A model generated the notes under the pieces. It had not been told where the DNA came from and did no database searches. It saw nothing but the letters and a program-made list of their open reading frames with translations. Both the position numbers and the translations under genes were made by a program. Of a stretch of 22,212 bases of DNA, positions 15,781 to 22,212 are shown one piece after another. The DNA comes from Selaginella moellendorffii (lineage: Eukaryota; Streptophyta; Lycopodiopsida; Selaginellales; Selaginellaceae): the NCBI RefSeq assembly GCF_000143415.4, contig NW_003314310.1, positions 285,628 through 307,839 on the forward strand, in the 5' to 3' direction. Each line of letters starts with the position of its first letter. Position 1 is the first letter of the stretch.

Positions 15781-16101
15781 CTACCTCAAAAATAACACCT
15801 TGCACTGAGACCTTGACACCACAGCAAATGCCCGTTGGAGGAACAGTGTGGTTGGCGAAGGTCTTGAGCACGATAGAGGAGCTCTCAGTGATCTGTAGCT
15901 ATGCCGAAAGGGTAGCTTCAAGAGAGATATATTGCTTCTAGAACCGGAGTCAACCAAAATATCCATCCTATAAGAGGAAGTACTAATTTGCACCGGGACA
16001 AAGAATGGACCAGGATCTCCACCATATCTTGTCATATCGAAAAATGTGCACCTCTTGAGGAGTTCTCTTGAGAGTGCTCTCTGGTGTGCTTGATCATGCA
16101 A
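15781..16101 (-). pseudogene. pol: Aspartic protease of element B
   Basis: The frame reads RYGGDPGPFFVPVQISTSSY, then RMDILVDSGSRSNIS. The active site is DSGS at residues 51-54, in the usual context of strand, D-[TS]-G-[AS], and a hydrophobic residue after Asn. Retroelement proteases cleave the gag-pol polyprotein and act as dimers of about 100 residues. The expected second half (a hydrophobic ILG-type motif) is not clear, and the frame ends in worn sequence (LQRAFAVVSRSQCKVLFLR). Confidence 0.7.
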
Positions 16102-16139
16102 ACTCCTCTAAACGCTAGCCGAACCTGGGACAAGACACA

Positions 16140-17658
16140 ACATGTCTCAGGGCAAAAAGGTGACAGGAGTGTCATCCAGCTGTTGAAGAACCGGCTCTGG
16201 AAAAGAAATAGCTATTGGTGAGATCTCAGGAGGAGAAGAGAGTAGTGACTTGAAGGGGAGCTTACAAGCCACCCTTTGTGTCACTGAATTTGGTGCCGAC
16301 AGAGATTCACTCTTAACCGATGCCAGGGGATTGATGCCGGGCTGAGCGGCTGCCTTCTTCTTTGCTTGGGCTCGAGTGGCTGCGGTTTGCTGCTGTTGCC
16401 TATAGAGTTCCTCGGCTACCAAAATCGTATTGACCGATGAGGCTGATGCCTTGCCTTTGCTTTATGAAGGGGCTGCCTCAATTGCTTGTGGCTCCAACTA
16501 CTCTTGATATGTCTCTAGACCCCGAGACGATGTGGAATTATCAGCGAAGGGATGTTATTGGACACGTTGAGAAGATGGAGGTCGAAGCTCTAGGTGAAGC
16601 TTGAAGCAGCGCTATGTGTTCTGTGTGTTCGTCTCACAGTGATTGCACCAACGGGACTTAAATCTGCGTTCCCGAGTTGTAGCAGCCTCTTTCCTGGACT
16701 CCACCAGCTCCTGGAGCAGTTTGTCATGGTGTGATTATTGCTGAAGAATGATCTCCTTCAGCTGCCACATCTCGTTTGCAAAGTTCTCAATAGCCGGAGG
16801 TATATGCTCAATAGTGACAGGCTTTGGTGTGGATGGGCGAACAGCTGCACAAGGTGACTCTAATAGGGTGATAGTTTGGTCAGAATCAACTTTAGCAATA
16901 TCTAAGTCGACAAGAAACTCTCTTTCCAGCTTCATGGCAAACGAAAATGCCTCGCAGCAAGACATGAATATCTTCTTAAGAAGTTTCCACTATAAGTTCC
17001 TATGCAGACCCACTATGAATGCTGTGATCCCTTAATGCTCATCTTGGAACACCCTGCGATCCCAACACAACTTCTAGTATGCTCAAAACCGAGTGATATA
17101 ATTAGGAACAAACTTGTGAGCACCCTGCCGAAATGAAAAGAGGTCGACAAGTAGCTGATTTATGGATTTTTCTTCAACAAAACGTTCCCTAAAAGAAGCG
17201 AGTAGTGTCTGGAAGTTTGTCTAGTCCTCTGGGAGGAGAGAATCTGCCCAAGTTGCTGCTTTGCCTTCAAGACACTGCAAGAAGTCGCACCACATATGAT
17301 CATTGTCGACGATCATGTTTGTGGTGCAGTAGTAATCAAAGTGACTGATATGCGATGTTGGAGAGACTATTCCAACACCTGAGAAGGTCGGGAGATCACT
17401 CCCCTTCTGCAAAACATGGACCTAAGGTCGAGCTAAAGGTGCCTGTGCTATAGCTTATAGATCTAAGTCACTGGAATCTACCGAGGATGAAGAGGACTCG
17501 GCCCGAGAAGGTGCTGTGTCGTACCTAAGCTGCCTTTGGATGTGAGAAAGTTTACTCTGTACCTTAGGGCCCTGAGGTATGGTAAAAGGGTGCCAATTTA
17601 TCGCACGTCTAGTTTGTACTGGCATCAAATACCCTAAACACTGCAAATGCCCGGTCAA
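16140..17658 (-). pseudogene. gag: gag of element B
   Basis: This is the structural protein that packages element RNA. The likely start is MPVQTRRAINW at 17625 (or the Met at 17658). The Retrotrans_gag-type core is at 17412-17050: LPTFSGVGIVSPTSHISHFD, then DFLQCLEGKAATWADSL. A middle part at 16965-16735 reads AFSFAMKLEREFLVDLDIAK. A zinc knuckle lies at 16606-16647: CNHC, then ETNT, Q, NT, a stop, R, C, which is CX2CX4HX4C with His changed to Gln. The tail (16422-16147) is Ala/Gln- and Pro/Ser-rich. Several stops and frame changes break it. Confidence 0.75.
16606..16647 (-). other. CCHC zinc knuckle of gag (damaged)
   Basis: The minus strand encodes CNHCETNTQNT, a stop, RC. Spacing is exactly CX2CX4(X)X4C, with Gln in place of the zinc-binding His (CAC to CAG would do it) and a TAG four codons later. 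Confidence 0.65.
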
Positions 17659-18658
17659 GGCAACTGGGTTGATAGGACCAAGAAGACTGTAGGCTAGTGC
17701 TCAAGTTGTTCAAAGTTGCCCAAAATGCCTGTGACAAAGAGATATAAGGGTGAAAATGGAAGGAGACGTAGGCCTCAAGTGTGCATAACCATTGACCCAT
17801 AAGGTAACTTCTAGAGTAGCCGCCGGAGTAGCCGCTAAAGTAGCCAGTAACCAATAACTAGTAACCAGTAATTAGGGACCCAGAACCGTAACCAATAATC
17901 CCCTGCTCTCGCTTCTACTCCTGTTCTTTGAAGATTACTTCGTTCCCAAGGAACTCCCAACAAAGTTTAGCCCAAAAGAGAAAACTAAGTCCTTTGGTCT
18001 CGATCCTTCCCCATTTTGACCGTTAGTGGGCTCGTTGGAAAGGCTTCAGCCAAGTCTACCCTCTATCGCAGGAATTTGTGAAGAAGCTACCTCAATATTC
18101 CCCGAAATCCAAGAAGAGGTAGCCCAAAACACCAATATTGTGGAAAAACATGTGCATATCATTGATGTAGATCAATACTAAGGTGCTGTTGGTATCTTCG
18201 GAAAGCCTAGGATTAGGAGCACCTCTAGAAATAAACGGCATCCAAAACAAAACCTGGAGAAGCTTGGATTCTTGTTACAAAGATGACTTAACTTGGCCGG
18301 AGAAGAAAATCCTTTTACATGCCGTCAATTCGCCCAAATCTAGCACCAAGAATCACCACTACTTGTAGATTTAGACCAGATCTACAAGCCCAAATGCACT
18401 ATTTTGAGGAATTGGGCCGAGAATCTAGGCGAGAAAGTGAAAACCCCAAAATGTTCCTCCAACCGAACCAAGAAACATTGTATCTTTTCAAATACCGCAC
18501 AACTTGATGAGTGCCATACCTCGATGGAAAGAGGAGCTCTTGTCCTATCTAACAAGCCTAAGATCAAATAAAACCACCGCAAGACGAACAAGAAATTGCT
18601 TCCTAAATTTTGCGGCCAAAAGAAAAAGAGAGAAATTACGCCTCAGAAAGTGCTGCGC
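17659..18658 (-). other. 5' leader of element B
   Basis: This is about 1 kb between the primer-binding-like site and gag. No ORF is convincing. It contains the second copy of the GTAAC-rich repeat (17825-17925) preceded by a short array of GAGTAGCC(G) units (17812-17842). Confidence 0.55.
17825..17925. repeat. GTAAC-rich repeat, 5' copy
   Basis: The plus strand reads AGTAACCAATAACTAGTAAC, CAGTAATTAGGGACCCAGAA, CCGTAACCAATAATC, then CCCTGCTCTCGCTTCTACTC. It matches 11385-11475 in order, including the C/T-rich tail, so element B has related repeats at both ends of its internal region. Confidence 0.65.
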
Positions 18659-18676
18659 ATCACGCCGGGTTCACCA
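18659..18676 (-). other. Primer-binding-like site of element B
   Basis: Two bases inside the 5' LTR the minus strand reads TGGTGAACCCGGCGTGATG. A leading TGG (complement of tRNA CCA) at this distance is the usual position. I cannot match the sequence to a plant tRNA 3' end from memory, so the primer is unassigned. Confidence 0.5.
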
Positions 18677-18678
18677 TT

Positions 18679-18864
18679 TGTTGGGGGAAGGAGGGGCACC
18701 TCCCTAACGCTCACTCAAACACGAGAAATGCTTCAATGCTCTCTGCAAAAAGCCCCCCTTTGCCTTTGAGGGGCAAGGGTTTTATACAAGGAAGATAGGG
18801 AATATTTTGAGGACCAGAATATTCCCTCTCTCTCTCTCACTCTCTCAATGGCCACGCCCTAACA
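18679..18864 (-). repeat. 5' LTR of element B
   Basis: The LTR is 186 bp. On the plus strand it begins TGTTGGGGGAAGG and ends GGCCACGCCCTAACA, with the inverted ends TGTTgGGG/CCCtAACA. It has the TATA box in reverse at 18780-18786 and a CT tract near 18825-18846. It differs from the 3' LTR at scattered positions, so the insertion is not recent. Confidence 0.88.
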
Positions 18865-18869
18865 CCTTG
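18865..18869. repeat. Probable target-site duplication CCTTG
   Basis: CCTTG directly follows the right LTR. On the left, CCTTG occupies 10660-10664, overlapping the TG of the LTR. The simplest reading is CCTTG|TGTTGGGG with loss of one GT. Confidence 0.55.
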
Positions 18870-18877
18870 TTCTCCCT

Positions 18878-20016
18878 CTATGTAAAATCTGGATTGGTAC
18901 AAGATGGATTTTCACAAATTTTGATAATGTAGTTTGTAACCTTTGACAACTCAATCATAACAACAAACTCCTTAGCCACAGCATTAATGTAATTTATCCT
19001 TGTGATTGTGCACTTCAATGCCTTTGCTAGCTTGATATTCTCTTGTGCACCTTTTGAAATGGAAGACTTATATTATATAGCCTTCCCATTTCTAACTGGT
19101 CGTATATGCTAGCCTAGTGTTGATATTGGTGGCATAGTAGTATCAATAGCAACATTTGAGGAAGTCTTCAACTTGAAATAAGCTCTCTCCAGACTTTCAA
19201 TCTCTTTTTTCAAAAGATTGTAGCTTCGCTCAACTAGCCACTCCTTTAGCACAGAATCTGGCTTCAAAATTTAGTTGTGGATTTAGTTTGTATGAGTATT
19301 ATCAATCACATAACAGTAAATCCAGCTTGACTAGTGGCCCTTAACCCTTAAATCTTGACAGCCCTAGAAACATGGTACTATTGAAGAACTTGAACAAATG
19401 CAAGACACTAACCTTTACTCCCAATCATTCTAGAGCAATGTGCATTACTCTTGGCATTGACTTTTTGAATTACTCAATTGATACGAGAAATTGGCTCACA
19501 AGCAATAATCTTCTCAACCTTTGGCACTAGATTTACTTTTGTAACAACTAGCACCTCTTCCACTCCATGTTCCTTAGTTCTTCTCCGATGTCGTGAAATA
19601 GAATGGTAGTCAAACTCTAAATAATGAGAGTTAGAAGGAGTGATGTTAAGCCCATCAAATGTCTATTGACGCTCCATACAGGCCATCCTCATGTCCCCAA
19701 GTGGTTCATAACTTGATTCCATAGGAGTTCCAATAACAACTTCCTCCACCATCTTAGACATTGACACTGCTGCTAGTGTTGTCCTTCTACCAACCCACTC
19801 TCGAAGCTTGTTTAGGTTTGGACCTGTAGCAATAAACCTTGCTTCTTGTGTAGCTAAAGCTTTTGATGACTGCTCAAGAGATCTAGTGAAGTTGGAGAGT
19901 GTAGCTTCATAGAGGGACATTTTTCCTTTCCCTGCTTCGGAAGCTCTCCAACTCCAATATTTGCTCTTAGAGAGATTAATTGTTAGTGTAAGTGCAATGT
20001 CATCAAGTGGTTGATC
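18878..20016 (-). pseudogene. MULE gene, C-terminal part
   Basis: From the acceptor at 20017 the frame reads DQPLDDIALTLTINLSKSKY, WSWRASEAGKGKMSLYEATL, then GPNLNKLREWVGRRTTLAAV and EVVIGTPMESSYEPLGDMRM. It continues NAHCSRMIGSKGC and SSWIYC across a 49-nt intron, then SVLKEWLVERSYNLLKKEIE and KICENPSCTNPDFT to a TAG at 18880-18878. Cys pairs (HCS...GC, WIYC, CENPSC) suggest a zinc-binding tail. The reading resumes beyond element B at 10659. Stops are common, and a frame change lies near 19075. Confidence 0.55.
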
Positions 20017-20019
20017 CTA

Positions 20020-20570
20020 GGAAATATGCAACATTTAAATGAGACAAGAAAAGAAAATGAGAGAAAACTTATATGGAGAGTATAATGGCCATATTGAAAC
20101 ATTTGAACTTCCGACCATGCAAACTAGCATTCCATTTATGGAAGGTGTTCAATTGGAACCTTGTCTCCTTCACGCCACCATATACACATTTCATTTGCCT
20201 TTGCTTCGTGCTCCTCTTTAGTTGGTGCATTCATCCATTCTTGACAAAGCTGTTTGAACTCGTAATAGAAGCTAGACTTGATGTATTGGCAATGTTCATT
20301 GACACTCTTTACCCAATGAAACTCACAACTCTTTTCTCTATCTTGTAATGACTGACTTTTATCACCTCAGAATACTTATTGTATAGCCAACTAGTTAGCA
20401 CCAGCAACATCTGCTATGAAACCACAGAAGTTGGGTTTCTTCCTGGTTCACTATTCAACAACCTCGGACATATATGTCTAAAAGACAGTTTGACCTTAGA
20501 AATCTTGAGCCTTGAATTCGGCTATAACTATAATCAAGTTGCACTAAAACCTATAGAAGGAATGTTATAA
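20020..20570 (-). pseudogene. MULE transposase core
   Basis: The frame reads LIIVIAEFKAQDF, then TYMSEVVE, then KKPNFCGFIADVAGAN. It continues GDKSQSLQDREKSCEFHW, VKSVNEHCQYIKSSF and FKQLCQEWMNAPTKEEHEAK, then MCIWWREG. In the family this is the (T)hAhCDhQSED...W..LN...PNFKGFMADSAQANW...DRERTCxFHWxQSLxxHTK stretch, with the second catalytic Asp in MAD (here IAD). Stops lie where Trp or Gln is usual. The first part of the core (20625-20940) is much more worn, and I can only follow it loosely. Confidence 0.65.
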
Positions 20571-21069
20571 TGTAAATCGATATGGAATCCTTAAAAAATG
20601 AAAAACCACTTACTTATTGTCATAAATATGGGCTCCCATTCTTGACCAACTTGAAACTCGTTCCATGTGGTCGAAATGGATCTAAGGATTAGCCAAGTCC
20701 CCATCCCCATTCATATCTATTTGCTGTACAAGGTCCACACCAAAAGTAGGACCAAGGGTGGACATGTTAAAGATGAAAGGGTGTTGACTGTTCGAAGTCA
20801 CTTGGCCAACGAACAAGCTCTTATGAATAAACTCATAGAGACATGTTTTTTTTTAACTCCAAAATTGCATCCAATCCAGATTAAAGCTTTCTATCTCCCC
20901 CTTCTCACATCTAATTCTTTATTCTACCAAGAAAAAAAGTGTTTCTAGTGACAAAGTAGAGTTAAGTATTAATCTTATTTCTATTTAAATTTTACATGGG
21001 TTCTTTATTTCGAAGCAGGTCTTTCAAGTTGTTCTCCGTGAACTCTTTTTTTGCTATCAGCTTATAGCA

Positions 21070-22087
21070 ATGTGTCCACCAAATAGTCCTTTAATATAAA
21101 CTATTGAACACACTTTAGAGTTGCAGCACTTTTCTTCCCAACCTCTGTAGTAATAGCAGCCTTCAAATTGCAAAAAAAATCATGGCAGATTCCTTCCTCT
21201 ATTGCATGTTGGTGGTAACATTCATTGCTATGGAAAAAAATAATACATTTTTGCATCACAATATGTTTGACACATAGATGTTACCCCATATTTGTGACAT
21301 CTAAACCCTGTAACAACCTCATCATGCCTAAGGGGATTGATTGTTGAGCCTTCAAAGAAACACATATTCTTGCCATGATCAGAAATGCATTTCTCAGTGA
21401 CACACTGAAGCTGTCCACCATAATGGACTATGGACACAAGTTCGTCGAAATAGGAGAAGTAGGTCATCTTTACCATGCACCAATTATATGGATCAAAATG
21501 TGTCTCCATGCCCCTCTTCTTGCTTAACAAACTAACTGGTGGAAATTCAAAGAATATATTCCCATTATAGGAAGATAGAAGCTCCTCACCTCTCATGTAC
21601 TGGAACTTCTTCAATTCCAACCGTAATGATCGAGATTGCTGAAATGCCTTATCCACCGCTTCAATAACTGGTCCAGAAGGAATGCACCTACTTGTCTAGG
21701 AAGCTATGTTAGGAAGCTCATCTTCTTCACTTTTGTCACTGAAGAGAATAACAACTTCATCTTTCACTCCTTGCACAGTACGCTATGAAACTGATGTGCT
21801 TTCCTCTACTTGCTTCGAAGATCCTATAACTAGAATCTCTTGATCTTTACATCTATCAAGATCCCACTGAATCCCATTCTCTCCCACACCACTGTTGAGA
21901 GAAGAATGGATTTTTCTATCTAATTACCTTTATCATGACATACATTCTCCAAACTAATTGATCTCGGCTTCAACTTGAATCTTCTAAGGACAAAGCTTTC
22001 TCCTATAACATTCTTAAAGAAAACAATCAGAGGCTCTTGATCAAACTTCAAATAGAATTCTCTTATATCTTCTCCTTGCTCGAGCAT
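21070..22087 (-). pseudogene. MULE gene, N-terminal exon with zinc-binding region
   Basis: After an opening of about 50 residues there is a one-base loss near 21925. Then come NGIQWDLDRCKDQEILVIGS, an acidic stretch (VKDEVVILFSDKSEEDELPN) and SRSLRLELKKFQYMRGEELL. Next are THFDPYNWCMVKMTYFSYFD, QCVTEKCISDHGKNMCFFEG and GFRCHKYGVTSMCQTYCDAK, then MYYFF. After another one-base slip (about 21228) come SNECYHQHAIEEGICHDFF and EVGKKSAATLK. The order C...C...DAK-h-Y-hhh...H.H...G.C is that of the zinc-finger region preceding the transposase domain in these MULEs. Two stops (TAG) lie in the acidic part. Confidence 0.6.
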
Positions 22088-22212
22088 TTAGAAAAAAATT
22101 GGGGAGAAACCGACAAGAAAGAACAAAGATATTCTTCTATATTGTGATCTTTAATTAGCTGTCCCCTTGCAAAGGACAAGTTAATTATTTTAACAAAATA
22201 TACAACTGTTTA
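22088..22212. other. Upstream flank of the MULE gene with imperfect hairpin
   Basis: This is AT-rich sequence before the first ATG. An imperfect hairpin, TAATTA..TGTCC, loop, GGACA...TAATTA, lies at 22152-22187. It could be promoter or transposon-end sequence; the window stops before any terminal repeat can be seen. Confidence 0.4.

Larger units (their letters stand above)
10663..18864 (-). mobile_element. Element B: complete but dead Ty3/gypsy (Tat-like) retrotransposon, 8.2 kb
   Basis: It is flanked by short LTRs (10663-10858 and 18679-18864, TG...CA in either reading). On the minus strand the order is: 5' LTR, primer-binding-like site, leader, gag (about 17658-16140), protease (about 16100-15780), unassigned linker, RNase H (about 14750-14396), truncated reverse transcriptase (14396-13960), second RNase H (13905-13600), integrase (13340-12230), a 1.37-kb 3' untranslated region, 3' LTR. 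CCTTG follows it at 18865-18869 and is found at 10660-10664 on the other side, overlapping the LTR edge by two bases. This is consistent with a 5-bp duplication followed by loss of one GT. Integrase and gag style resemble Tat-group elements, although LTRs this short are unusual for that group. Stops and frameshifts are frequent. Confidence 0.85.
18870..22087 (-). pseudogene. Mutator-like (MULE) transposase gene, multi-exon, degenerate
   Basis: The reading starts at MLEQGEDIREFYLKF (ATG at 22087) and runs down to the element B insertion. Introns I can place: 20945-20995 (51 nt), 20551-20613 (63), 20017-20068 (52) and 19364-19412 (49), all GT-AG. Blocks in order: an N-terminal zinc-finger-like region, a core with GFIADVAGAN and CEFHWVKSVNEH (family text GFMADSAQANW and CxFHWxQS), a W-rich post-core segment, and a Cys-containing C-terminal region. 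Such proteins excise and insert MULEs. At least three frameshifts and many stops show that it is dead. Terminal inverted repeats were not found; the 5' end may lie beyond the window. The family call rests on motif memory, and a SWIM-type or domesticated relative is possible. Confidence 0.65.

Noticed and set aside
20667-20948. 93-codon plus-strand frame
   Set aside because: It lies within the worn first part of the MULE core on the other strand and has no recognisable domain. I could not fully exclude it.
21892-21927. Intron of 36 nt in the first MULE exon
   Set aside because: Too short, and it breaks the phase. A one-base loss near 21925 restores a continuous frame.
1-22212. Bacterial defence system, CRISPR array, prophage or tRNA genes
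   Set aside because: No prokaryotic gene organisation, no regular spacer array and no cloverleaf that I can support. The content is plant transposons throughout.

Overview
This window is nuclear DNA of a plant, most likely a repeat-rich land plant. The evidence is a stack of decayed plant transposable elements: Ty3/gypsy LTR retrotransposons of two lineages, a LINE and a Mutator-like (MULE) transposase gene. In addition there is an intron-containing methyltransferase-like pseudogene. I see no intact host gene, rRNA, tRNA or CRISPR array. Nearly every coding stretch carries stops and frameshifts, so almost everything is annotated as a remnant. The species cannot be named from the sequence.

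Layout. 1-1772 (+): 3' half of a chromovirus-like gypsy element (element A, copy A1), from the RNase H tail through integrase into the start of its 3' LTR. 1988-5261 (+): a ten-exon pseudogene with GT-AG introns of only 47-64 nt. It carries a ParB/sulfiredoxin-like motif near its start and, near its end, both hallmark motifs of a beta-class amino-methyltransferase (DLPDG, then VLDALVGFG). I regard this as the most interesting object here. 5461-5510: a 10-bp tandem repeat built on TTGACTT. 5535-6301 (+): an internally deleted fragment of a second gypsy element (element B, copy B+), ending in its LTR. 6302-6742 (+): a second copy (A2) of the 3' end of element A, apparently interrupted by B+. 6743-8280: AT-rich, with one possible orphan exon. 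8310-10260 (-): 5'-truncated LINE ORF2 remnant. 10326-10431: three perfect hairpins in a row.

10663-18864 (-): a complete but dead 8.2-kb element B with short (186-196 bp) LTRs. It is flanked by a probable CCTTG target duplication and ordered gag, protease, RNase H, reverse transcriptase core, second RNase H, integrase. It sits inside the C-terminal coding region of a MULE-type transposase gene, whose main part is 18870-22087 (-) and whose split-off tail is 10531-10659 (-). That gene also has 49-63 nt introns, the same style as the methyltransferase-like gene.

Inferred order of events: the MULE gene was present first and element B then landed in it. Independently, element B+ landed in A2. 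Many stops look like C-to-T decay (CGA to TGA, CAG to TAG), as expected for methylated, silenced plant transposons. Family assignments rest on motifs read by eye; no database search was possible.
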